A DNA stretch of 13,115 nt from PFJX01 sp031426815 (GTDB lineage Bacteria > Pseudomonadota > Gammaproteobacteria > Burkholderiales > Thiobacillaceae), in NCBI GenBank assembly GCA_031426815.1, contig JASJPG010000153.1, positions 1 to 13,115 of the forward strand, written 5' to 3'. The notes under the pieces were generated by a model that saw only the letters and a list, made by a program, of their open reading frames with translations, ran no database searches and had not been told where the DNA came from. The translations under genes were made by a program, and so were the position numbers. Positions 1 through 6,041 of this stretch are shown in pieces (the stretch's first letter is position 1; each line of letters starts with the position of its first letter).

Positions 1-53
1 AATCCGGTTTAGTGCTTGCACTAACGGGGGTTCGAATCCCCCTCTCTCCGCCA
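1..53 (+). tRNA. tRNA-Ser, 3' part (5' end outside the window)
   Basis: The visible part runs from the 3' side of the anticodon arm to the CCA end. It has a T arm of GGGGG, TTCGAAT loop and CCCCC (positions 26-42), an acceptor 3' strand TCTCTCC (43-49), discriminator G50 and an encoded CCA at 51-53. Before the T arm lies a long variable arm that can pair (TTAGTGC with GCACTAA around a short loop). A long variable arm together with discriminator G points to serine rather than leucine or tyrosine. The anticodon lies upstream of the window, so the isoacceptor cannot be read. Confidence 0.88.
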
Positions 54-107
54 CCGATCCTTAATCCATACGGCCTCCCGGCCTGTCATTGGAAAATACC
101 CACCAAC

Positions 108-167
108 CGTAGCTGCGAATTTATTCGCACATGCGAACGCTGCCGTGCGGATAAATCCGCACCTACG
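108..167. repeat. REP-like inverted repeat, family 1 (CGTAGSTGCGRATTTATYCGCAC arms)
   Basis: Two 23-base arms at 108-130 and 145-167 face each other across a 14-base spacer and differ at only 3 positions. Each arm starts with CGTAG and is itself nearly palindromic (TGCGGATTTATCCGCA type). It lies between the tRNA-Ser end and the nifF stop codon. This is the architecture of REP pairs (BIMEs) that are mobilised by RAYT transposases. The pair could also fold as a large hairpin at the 3' end of the nifF transcript, but there is no T tract, so a classical terminator is not supported. Confidence 0.75.
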
Positions 168-194
168 GATATCGCGGTGCGTTGACCCCGGACC

Positions 195-731
195 TTACAA
201 GCCGAACTCCCCGGCAATCGACCTGAGCCAGGTTTCCAGGCGGTCGTCGCTGAGTTGTTTCTGGTTGTCCTGATCCAGCACCAGACCGACGAACTCGCCT
301 TCCACTTCCGCTTTCGAGGCGATGAAGTCGTAGCCGTCGGTGGGCCAGAAGCCGACCACGCGGGCGCCGCGCGCGGTGACAAATTCGTACAGCAGGCCGA
401 GCGCGTCGACGAAGTTCTCCGCGTACTTCTCTTGATCGCCCAAGCCATAGAGCGCGACGGTCTTGCCGGTGAAATCGACATCCTGCAATTGCGGCAGGAA
501 CTCGGCCCAACTCGCCTGCTGGCAATCGGCGTCGAGGCCGGGCAGATCGCCCTCGCCCAGGGTCGGCGTACCGAGGATCAGGTAGTCGTAGCTGGCGACC
601 AGTTCCGGCGTGGCCTTGTTGACGTTGAGCGCCTCGGCCATGGTGGCGTCGTCGTAACGTTTCTTGATCATCTTGGCGATGCGGCGGGTGTTGCCGGTGC
701 TGCTGCCGAAGAAAATGCCGATGCGGGACAT
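195..731 (-). CDS. nifF: Long-chain flavodoxin, probably NifF (electron donor to nitrogenase)
   Basis: This is a 178-residue FMN protein that carries electrons in the cytoplasm. In the NifF type it passes them to nitrogenase reductase. The FMN phosphate loop FGSSTGNT is at residues 8-15. The other two FMN-contacting loops are recognisable around TPTLGEGD (55-62) and YGLGDQEKYAENF (95-107). The inserted strand region at about 134-156 marks the long-chain class, and the length is close to that of known NifF proteins. The start is set at ATG 731 because AAGGA (742-738) precedes it at good spacing. An in-frame ATG at 767 would start upstream of or overlap the promoter region and lacks support. 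The gene is divergent from iscA-nifUS and has its own sigma-54-type promoter (768-782) with a shared NifA site, which favours NifF over a housekeeping FldA. The exact electron partner is inferred. Confidence 0.88.
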   Translation of the reverse strand: MSRIGIFFGSSTGNTRRIAKMIKKRYDDATMAEALNVNKATPELVASYDYLILGTPTLGEGDLPGLDADCQQASWAEFLPQLQDVDFTGKTVALYGLGDQEKYAENFVDALGLLYEFVTARGARVVGFWPTDGYDFIASKAEVEGEFVGLVLDQDNQKQLSDDRLETWLRSIAGEFGL

Positions 732-767
732 GGTGGTTCCTTGGTGGTGGGAGATGGATATCCCCAA

Positions 768-782
768 GCAAGGGGCGGGCCA
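768..782 (-). promoter_or_regulatory. Sigma-54 (-24/-12) promoter of nifF
   Basis: On the minus strand the sequence reads TGGCCC-GCCCC-TTGC. The invariant GG (781-780) and GC (769-768) are separated by exactly 10 bases, as RpoN promoters require. It differs from the TGGCAC/TTGC consensus at one base. The start of transcription should fall near 757, about 26 bases before the ATG at 731. The NifA-type site at 893-908 lies about 140 bases upstream of that point, a normal activator distance. Confidence 0.72.
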
Positions 783-786
783 TATA

Positions 787-856
787 GGAGCGCCGGCGTC
801 CCGCCGGCTTCATTACTACAGCCAAACCCACCTGGCCGGCGAGACGCCGGCGCTCC
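787..856. repeat. REP-like inverted repeat, family 2 (GGAGCGCCGGCG core)
   Basis: Arms of 22 bases at 787-808 and 835-856 are inverted copies with a single mismatch, separated by 26 bases. Each arm contains its own short palindrome (GCCGGCG...CGCCGGC type). A shorter related half copy containing GGCGCCGGCGCTACA lies at about 873-887. The left arm begins 5 bases upstream of the -24 element of nifF, between that promoter and its activator site, so the insertion sets the spacing between activator and promoter. Confidence 0.72.
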
Positions 857-892
857 AATGCGGCAGACCATGCAGGCGCCGGCGCTACAGAC

Positions 893-908
893 TGTCGCAA
901 ACCCGACA
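893..908. promoter_or_regulatory. NifA upstream activator site, TGT-N10-ACA
   Basis: TGT (893-895), 10 bases, ACA (906-908) is an exact match to the NifA binding consensus. It lies about 130 bases upstream of the predicted iscA transcription start and about 140 bases upstream of the predicted nifF start. The motif is palindromic and can work in both directions, and it is the only exact match I see between the two genes. Confidence 0.75.
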
Positions 909-973
909 AGCCCCCGCGTCGGTACGACTCCAAACAGCGGAGTTGAACCGCACCCAGCCATCTCACCCTTTAA

Positions 974-986
974 TAACAACAAGTTA
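974..986 (+). promoter_or_regulatory. Probable IHF binding site
   Basis: TAACAA-CAAG-TTA matches the IHF consensus WATCAA-N4-TTR at all but one defined position and lies in the most AT-rich part of the region. It sits between the activator site (893-908) and the -24/-12 promoter (1003-1018), where IHF usually bends DNA at nif promoters. The consensus is loose, so chance matches occur. Confidence 0.42.
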
Positions 987-1002
987 CAAGAATACCGAAG
1001 TC

Positions 1003-1018
1003 TGGCACAGGCCTTGCA
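1003..1018 (+). promoter_or_regulatory. Sigma-54 (-24/-12) promoter of iscA-nifU-nifS
   Basis: TGGCAC (1003-1008), five bases, TTGCA (1014-1018). The GG at 1004-1005 and GC at 1016-1017 are exactly 10 bases apart and both half sites match the RpoN consensus fully. Transcription should start near 1029, giving a leader of about 33 bases. Together with the upstream TGT-N10-ACA site this predicts NifA-dependent expression under nitrogen-fixing conditions. Confidence 0.88.
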
Positions 1019-1061
1019 AATATCTCTCCATCGTCACCCGACACCCTGACAGGAGCCCGAA

Positions 1062-1385
1062 ATGATCACACTTACCCCTTCCGCCCTCTCCGCTATCGAC
1101 AAGTTCATCAAGGGCGCCGCCACGCCGGTGGCCGGCTTGCGCATCGCCATCTCCGGCGGCGGTTGTTCCGGTTTCCAGTACGGCATGACGCTGGAAGAAG
1201 CCCAGGCCGAGGATGACCTGGTGGTCGAAATGGACGGCGTCAAACTGCTGGTCGATCCCTTCTCCGCACCGCTGCTGACCGGCGTCACGGTCGATTTCGT
1301 CGACAGCCTGAACGGCTCCGGCTTCAAGTTCGTCAACCCGAACGCGAGCAGCAGTTGCGCGTGCGGTTCATCCTTCTCTGCTTAA
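1062..1385 (+). CDS. iscA: Nif-type IscA/HesB iron-sulfur carrier protein
   Basis: This 107-residue protein is an A-type Fe-S carrier of the HesB/IscA family. Such proteins bind iron or an Fe-S cluster and deliver it to target proteins. The three family cysteines are present: C35 in GGGCSGFQYG, and C99 and C101 in the C-terminal SSCACGSSF motif. The start ATG at 1062 has AGGAG (1051-1055) at ideal spacing. It is the first gene behind a sigma-54 promoter and is followed after 9 bases by nifU, so it is the nif-dedicated copy (often called iscA-nif or nif-HesB) rather than a housekeeping ErpA or IscA. The position as first gene before nifU and nifS matches classical diazotrophs. Confidence 0.93.
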   Translation: MITLTPSALSAIDKFIKGAATPVAGLRIAISGGGCSGFQYGMTLEEAQAEDDLVVEMDGVKLLVDPFSAPLLTGVTVDFVDSLNGSGFKFVNPNASSSCACGSSFSA

Positions 1386-1394
1386 GGAACGGCC

Positions 1395-2288
1395 ATGTGG
1401 GACTACTCGGAAAAGGTCAAGGAACACTTCTTCAGCCCGCGCAATGCCGGCGCGCTGGATAACGCCAACGCGGTCGGCGATGTCGGTTCGCTCAATTGCG
1501 GAGACGCGCTGCGGCTGATGCTGAAGGTCGATCCGGACACGGAAACCATCCAGGACGCCAGCTTCCAGACCTTCGGTTGCGGCTCCGCCATCGCCTCCAG
1601 TTCGGCGCTGACCGAGATCATCAAGGGCATGACGCTGGACGCTGCGCTGAAGGTCAGCAATCAGGACATCGCCGATTACCTCGACGGTCTGCCGCCGGAA
1701 AAGATGCACTGTTCGGTGATGGGCCGCGAAGCGTTGCAAGCCGCCATCGCCAACTATCGCGGCGAGGAATGGAAGGACGACCACGAGGAAGGGGCGCTGA
1801 TCTGCAAGTGCTTCGCCATCGACGCGGTGCTGATCGAAGACACTGTGCGCGCCAACAACCTGTCGACGGTGGAAGACGTCATCAACTACACCAAGGCCGG
1901 CGGCGGCTGCTCGTCCTGCCATGAAGGCATCGAGGAAATTCTGGTGAAAGTGCTGGCCGAGCGCGGCGAGACGTTCGATCCGCATAGCGTCGAGATCAAG
2001 CAAGAAGCGAAACCGGCCAAGCTGACCAACCTGCAACGCATCAAGCGCATCGAAACGGTGCTCGACTCGGTGCGGCCGCAATTGCAGCGCGACCACGGCG
2101 ACATCGAACTGGTCGACGTCGACGGCAAGACCATCTACGTCAACATGACCGGCGCCTGCGCCGGCTGCCAGATGGAAGCGCTGACCCTGCAAGGCATCCA
2201 GCAGAAGCTGATGGAAGACCTGGGCGAGTTCGTCAAGATCGTGCCCAGCCGCGCCGGTTCGCTGTCGCGCGCCGCCAGCCACCCGTAA
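1395..2288 (+). CDS. nifU: NifU, modular Fe-S cluster assembly scaffold
   Basis: NifU builds [2Fe-2S] and [4Fe-4S] clusters from sulfur supplied by NifS and passes them to nitrogenase proteins. The 297-residue protein has the full three-module form. The IscU-like scaffold (about 1-125) has C35, C62 and C106. The central permanent [2Fe-2S] domain has C137, C139, C172 and C175. The C-terminal Nfu domain (about 213-285) has the CxxC pair C255/C258. All nine expected cysteines are present, and the linker before the Nfu domain is short compared with some relatives. ATG 1395 has AAGGA (1384-1388), which overlaps the iscA stop codon, so the two are closely coupled. A REP pair separates it from nifS. 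Confidence 0.97.
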   Translation: MWDYSEKVKEHFFSPRNAGALDNANAVGDVGSLNCGDALRLMLKVDPDTETIQDASFQTFGCGSAIASSSALTEIIKGMTLDAALKVSNQDIADYLDGLPPEKMHCSVMGREALQAAIANYRGEEWKDDHEEGALICKCFAIDAVLIEDTVRANNLSTVEDVINYTKAGGGCSSCHEGIEEILVKVLAERGETFDPHSVEIKQEAKPAKLTNLQRIKRIETVLDSVRPQLQRDHGDIELVDVDGKTIYVNMTGACAGCQMEALTLQGIQQKLMEDLGEFVKIVPSRAGSLSRAASHP

Positions 2289-2293
2289 CCATC

Positions 2294-2345
2294 GGTGCGC
2301 ATGGCGCACCCTACAGAAACCGACGTAGGGTGCGCCGCGCGCACC
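2294..2345. repeat. REP-like inverted repeat, family 3 (GTAGGGTGCGCC)
   Basis: Arms of 21 bases at 2294-2314 and 2325-2345 are inverted copies with two mismatches across a 10-base spacer. The outward form starts GTAGGGTGCGCC and ends GCGCACC, so each arm is itself a hairpin. The pair fills most of the 80-base gap between nifU and nifS inside the transcription unit and can fold into a long stem in the mRNA. There is no T tract after it. Confidence 0.8.
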
Positions 2346-2368
2346 ATTCAACGCCCCAAGGAGCCATC

Positions 2369-3577
2369 ATGGACGGCATCTACCTCGACAACAACGCCAC
2401 CACCCGCGTCGACGACGCCGTGCTGGAAGTCATGTTGCCCTACTTCACCGAGCAGTTCGGCAACCCCTCCTCGATGCACAGTTTCGGCAACAAGGTCGGC
2501 CTGGCGATCAAGAAGGCGCGCCTGCAAGTGCAGGACCTGATCGGCGCCGAGCACGATTCGGAAATCATCTTCACCTCCTGCGGCACCGAATCCGATTCCA
2601 CCGCCATCCTGTCGGCAACCAAGGCCAACCCGGACAAGAAGGAAATCATTACCACCAGCATCGAGCATCCGGCCGTGCTGGCGTTGTGCGCGCATCTGGA
2701 AAAAGAGGGCTACAAGGTCCATTACCTGAAAGTCGACGAGCGCGGCCGCGTCGACCTCGACGCCTACGGCAAGCTGTTGTCCGACAAGGTCGCCGTGGTG
2801 TCCGTCATGTGGGCCAACAACGAGACCGGCAGCTTCTTCCCGGTGCTGAAAATGGCCGAGATGGCGCATGCCGCCGGCGTGCTGTTCCATACCGACGCGG
2901 TGCAGGCGGTGGGCAAGGTGCCGATCGACCTGAAGACCAGCAAGATCGATATGCTGTCGCTGTCCGGCCACAAGCTGCATGCGCCGAAAGGCATCGGCGT
3001 GCTCTACCTGAAACGCGGCGTGCGCTTCCGTCCTTTATTACGCGGCGGCCACCAGGAACGCGGCCGTCGGGCCGGCACCGAGAACACCGCGTCCATCGTC
3101 GGCCTGGGCAAGGCCTGCGAACTGGCGCAGGCGGCGATGCACCACGAGAACACCGAAGTGCGCCGTCTGCGCGACAAGCTGGAAGCCGGCATTCTGGCCA
3201 AGGTGCCGCGCGCCTTCCCGACCGGCGACGTCACCAACCGCCTGCCCAACACCAGCAACATCGCGTTCGAGTTCATCGAGGGCGAGGCCATCCTGCTGCT
3301 GCTGAACAAGTTCGGCATCGCCGCCAGCTCCGGTTCGGCCTGCACCTCCGGCAGCCTGGAACCCAGCCACGTGATGCGCGCGATGGGAATTCCCTACACC
3401 GCCGCGCACGGCACCACGCGCTTCTCGCTGTCGCGCTACACCACCGAAGCCGAGGTCGACCGGGTCATCGAAGTCACACCGGAAATCATCGCGCAACTGC
3501 GCAAGATGTCGCCCTACTGGGGCGAAACCGGTCCGGCGACGGAACCGGAAAAAGCTTTCGCGCCGGTCTACGCCTAG
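2369..3577 (+). CDS. nifS: NifS, cysteine desulfurase for nitrogenase cluster assembly
   Basis: NifS is a PLP enzyme that converts L-cysteine to L-alanine and hands the persulfide sulfur to NifU. The 402-residue protein carries the aminotransferase class V fold with the PLP lysine K202 in SLSGHKLHAPKG, the PLP-contacting H100 and D176, and the catalytic cysteine C325 in SSGSACTSGSLEPSHV. Its length and these two positions equal those of the classical NifS. ATG 2369 is chosen because AAGGAG (2358-2363) precedes it. Farther upstream in-frame starts would lie inside the repeat. It is the last gene of the unit: an intrinsic terminator follows 47 bases after the stop, so nifV and other usual downstream nif genes are not co-transcribed here. 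Confidence 0.97.
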   Translation: MDGIYLDNNATTRVDDAVLEVMLPYFTEQFGNPSSMHSFGNKVGLAIKKARLQVQDLIGAEHDSEIIFTSCGTESDSTAILSATKANPDKKEIITTSIEHPAVLALCAHLEKEGYKVHYLKVDERGRVDLDAYGKLLSDKVAVVSVMWANNETGSFFPVLKMAEMAHAAGVLFHTDAVQAVGKVPIDLKTSKIDMLSLSGHKLHAPKGIGVLYLKRGVRFRPLLRGGHQERGRRAGTENTASIVGLGKACELAQAAMHHENTEVRRLRDKLEAGILAKVPRAFPTGDVTNRLPNTSNIAFEFIEGEAILLLLNKFGIAASSGSACTSGSLEPSHVMRAMGIPYTAAHGTTRFSLSRYTTEAEVDRVIEVTPEIIAQLRKMSPYWGETGPATEPEKAFAPVYA

Positions 3578-3624
3578 CCGCCGGCCTCGATCCTCCACCT
3601 GAACCGGTCCGGTAAAGGTGACTT

Positions 3625-3657
3625 GCCCGCCCTCTTCACGGAGGGCGGGCTTTTTTT
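3625..3657 (+). terminator. Intrinsic terminator after nifS
   Basis: A perfect 10-base stem, GCCCGCCCTC (3625-3634) with GAGGGCGGGC (3641-3650), closes a 6-base loop and is followed by seven T (3651-3657). It works on the plus strand only. The flank on the other side has no T tract in the minus-strand sense, so it does not terminate aprMBA. Confidence 0.93.
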
Positions 3658-3674
3658 CATCGGGTTGCGGGACA

Positions 3675-3742
3675 GTAGGAGCGCCTTCCAAGGCGCGATT
3701 GCGACGCTGACCGGGGAATCGCGCCTTGGAAGGCGCTACTAC
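3675..3742. repeat. REP-like inverted repeat, family 4 (GTAGGAGCGCCTTCC), overlapping the aprA stop
   Basis: Arms of 26 bases at 3675-3700 and 3717-3742 are inverted copies with one mismatch, separated by 16 bases. Each arm has the form GTAG followed by a perfect hairpin GCGCCTT-CC-AAGGCGC and GATT. The same unit recurs at 13079-13104. The right arm includes the aprA stop codon (3741-3739 on the minus strand), which is the TAG of its GTAG head. Confidence 0.88.
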
Positions 3743-5583
3743 GCGACGATGTGGTGGACCGGCAGCTTGCTCAGCTGCCATTCGCCGCTTTTGGCGTCGA
3801 ATTGCGAGGCGGTGAAAACGTGCCAGTCGGCATCGTCCAGCTTGGGATGATCGCCGCGATAGTAGTAACCGGGCCAGCGGGTTTCCTGCCGGTATAGCGT
3901 GTGGCGCAGCACCGCCTCGGCGGTTCTGACCCGATGCTGGAGTTCCCACGCGCGCTGCAGTTGATGCAGGTTTTCCGCGCCGAGATGGGCGAGATCCTCG
4001 TTCAGCATGGTCATCAGTTCGAGGCCGCGAGCCAGCATCGGTTCGCTGGTGACGTAGAAGGTGCTGATGCCGCCGACATATTCGTCCATCAGTTTTTCCA
4101 GCCGCTGCAAGCCCTGCAGCGGCGTGATGTAGTGCGGCGAGACGCTGCCGGCGACGATCTCGGCGCGACCGAGTTGGTAGTTTTCCAGCGGCTGGAAGAT
4201 GCTTTCCTGCAGTTGCTTGAGTTGCGTCTCGTCTACGCGCGGCGGGCTGCCGGCCATGGCCATGACGTATTTGACCGCCGACTTGCCGGCCAGGCGGCCC
4301 TCGGTGAAGGAGCCGGAAGAGAACTTGTGGGCGGAGCCGCCGATGGTGTCGCCGGCGCCGAACAGGCCTTCCACCGTGGTCATCCGGTTGTAGCCCCACT
4401 GGTAGTCGGCCGGCGCGCAGTCTTCCGGGCCGCTCGCCCAGGCGCCGGAACAGGTGGCGTGGGAGCCCATCACGTACGGCTCGGAGGTGATCAGTTCGGA
4501 CGGTTTTTCCTTCGGGTCGATGTTCTGCGAGGCCCAGACCACGGCCTGGCCGATGGTCATGTCGAGGAAATCCTCCCAGCCGATTTCCTCCTTCTCGCGG
4601 CTGTCCAGCACTTCCTGCGTGTGCATGTAGATCGGCCCGCGGCCGGCCTTGATCTCCTCCAGCATGGCGTGGTTGCGCAAGCAGGTCGGCATCGGCGCGA
4701 TGTCGGCGTATTTGCCGACCATGGCCTTGATCGCGTCGAGATGGGCGGCCTCGTAATTGACGCCGTAGGCGTTGGTGGCGAACGCCTTGAGCAGCAGGAA
4801 CCAGGCGCCGACCGGGCCGTAGCCGTCCTTGAAGCGGGCCAGCACGATGCGGTTTTCCATCTGGATCATTTTTGCGCCGGCATTCAGCACCAGACCGTAG
4901 GCCGAGGCGCTGCTCCACGGCGCGTACCAGGTACGGCCGACGCCTTCGCCGATCGAGCGCGGCCGGAAGATGTGCGAGGCGCCGCCGGCGGCGACGATCA
5001 CCGCCTTGGCGCGGAACACGTAGCAATGGCCGTCACGCACACTGAAGCCGATAGCGCCGGCGACCCGATTCGGGCGCACCTTGTCCATCAGCAGATGCGT
5101 CACCATGATCCGGTTGAACACCTCGCTGGCGGACTTGCGCGCGGCCTCGGCAATGATCGGTTTGTAGCTCTCGCCGTGGATCATCACCTGCCATTTGCCT
5201 TCGCGCTGATAGCGGCCGTTCTCCGGGTTCAGCATGATCGGCAGGCCCCATTCCTCGAACTTGTGCACCGTCGCGTCGACGTGGCGGGCGATGTCGAAGA
5301 TCAGATCCTCGCGCACCAGGCCCATCAGGTCGCCGCGCGCATAGCGCACGAAATCGTCCGGCTGGTTCTCGCCCCAGCGCATGCCCATGTAGCAGTTGAT
5401 CGCCGAGAGGCCGTGCGCCACCGCGCCGCTGCGCTCGATGTTGGCTTTTTCCACCAGCGTGATTTTCAGGTTGCGCCCCCAGAAGCGCGACTCGTAGGCG
5501 GCGCCGCAGCCGCCGAAGCCGCCGCCGATGATGAGGATGTCGCTGTCGACGTAGCGGGTCTTGCTGGCGGAAAACAGGCCCAT
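3739..5583 (-). CDS. aprA: AprA, adenylylsulfate (APS) reductase alpha subunit
   Basis: AprA is the FAD-containing catalytic subunit of cytoplasmic dissimilatory APS reductase. In sulfur oxidisers it is thought to run in reverse, forming APS from sulfite and AMP and releasing two electrons. The 614-residue protein opens with the dinucleotide-binding motif IIGGGFGGCGAA (18-29). It contains the family blocks HGLSAINCYMG (58-68), NRIVLARFKDGYGPVGA (244-260) and MGSHATCSGAW (372-382), which carry the Asn, Arg and His expected at the FAD/APS site. The C-terminal part after about 480 is the helical domain shared with fumarate reductase-type flavoproteins. ATG 5583 follows the aprB stop after 4 bases with GAGG (5594-5591) inside the aprB end. 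The stop codon lies in a REP element. Confidence 0.97.
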   Translation of the reverse strand: MGLFSASKTRYVDSDILIIGGGFGGCGAAYESRFWGRNLKITLVEKANIERSGAVAHGLSAINCYMGMRWGENQPDDFVRYARGDLMGLVREDLIFDIARHVDATVHKFEEWGLPIMLNPENGRYQREGKWQVMIHGESYKPIIAEAARKSASEVFNRIMVTHLLMDKVRPNRVAGAIGFSVRDGHCYVFRAKAVIVAAGGASHIFRPRSIGEGVGRTWYAPWSSASAYGLVLNAGAKMIQMENRIVLARFKDGYGPVGAWFLLLKAFATNAYGVNYEAAHLDAIKAMVGKYADIAPMPTCLRNHAMLEEIKAGRGPIYMHTQEVLDSREKEEIGWEDFLDMTIGQAVVWASQNIDPKEKPSELITSEPYVMGSHATCSGAWASGPEDCAPADYQWGYNRMTTVEGLFGAGDTIGGSAHKFSSGSFTEGRLAGKSAVKYVMAMAGSPPRVDETQLKQLQESIFQPLENYQLGRAEIVAGSVSPHYITPLQGLQRLEKLMDEYVGGISTFYVTSEPMLARGLELMTMLNEDLAHLGAENLHQLQRAWELQHRVRTAEAVLRHTLYRQETRWPGYYYRGDHPKLDDADWHVFTASQFDAKSGEWQLSKLPVHHIVA

Positions 5584-5587
5584 GGCA

Positions 5588-6037
5588 TCACCTCGGTTGG
5601 TAGGGCGGCAAGACGGGCAGGACGGGCACCTTGAGCGCTTCGGGTTCGTGCGCGAGCAGCGGCGTATTCAACGCCTTGGTATCGGGCGGCGCGTATTCGG
5701 CGGGCGATTTGATCGAGCCCCAGGCGGTGGTGCGGATCGGGAAGGTGAACTCCTTCAAGCGTCCGTCGCGATAGCGAATCTTCCAGGAGATGGTGTTCTT
5801 TGCCTCTTCCCTGAGCACGCGCACGCTGTGGCCGAGCGGCGCGAAATCGGCATAGCCGCGCACGTCGATGGCGTGCTGCGGACAGGCTTTCACGCAGGAA
5901 TAGCATTCCCAGCAGAAATTCGGCTCGATGTTGTAGGAGCGCCGGTAGACCGGGTCGATGTGCATGATGTCGGACGGGCAGATGTCCACACACTGGCCGC
6001 AGCCGTCGCAGCGTGTCATGTAGGTGAAGGTCGGCAT
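5588..6037 (-). CDS. aprB: AprB, adenylylsulfate (APS) reductase beta subunit
   Basis: AprB is the electron-transfer subunit of APS reductase and pairs with AprA. The 149-residue protein has two [4Fe-4S] motifs near the N terminus: C10, C13, C16, C20 in CDGCGQCVDICP and C42, C45, C48, C52 in CWECYSCVKACP. The rest is the AprB-specific beta region and an extended C-terminal tail that wraps around AprA in known structures. ATG 6037 follows the aprM stop after 4 bases, and the aprA start follows its own stop after 4 bases, so the three genes are translationally linked. Confidence 0.97.
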   Translation of the reverse strand: MPTFTYMTRCDGCGQCVDICPSDIMHIDPVYRRSYNIEPNFCWECYSCVKACPQHAIDVRGYADFAPLGHSVRVLREEAKNTISWKIRYRDGRLKEFTFPIRTTAWGSIKSPAEYAPPDTKALNTPLLAHEPEALKVPVLPVLPPYQPR

Positions 6038-6041
6038 GGCG

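Larger units (their letters stand above)
732..1061. other. Divergent nifF / iscA-nifUS control region
   Basis: These 330 bases contain no convincing gene. From left to right they hold the nifF ribosome site (738-742), its sigma-54 promoter (768-782), a GC-rich inverted repeat (787-856) with a further partial copy (about 870-888), a TGT-N10-ACA activator site (893-908), an AT-rich IHF-like site (974-986), the sigma-54 promoter of iscA-nifUS (1003-1018) and the iscA ribosome site AGGAG (1051-1055). Short open frames that cross this region overlap these control elements and show no family resemblance. Confidence 0.7.

Noticed and set aside
3625..3657. Bidirectional terminator serving both nifS and aprA
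   Set aside because: The T tract is on the plus-strand side only. In the minus direction the stem is followed by AAGTCACC, so it is not an intrinsic terminator for aprA.
3901..5634. A 577-residue open frame on the plus strand opposite aprA, and other long frames opposite nifS/aprA (3038-5026) and the kinase (9625-11220)
   Set aside because: These are antisense shadows of GC-rich genes. They are rich in Arg, Ala, His and Gly, have no recognisable domain and lie exactly opposite genes with clear families.
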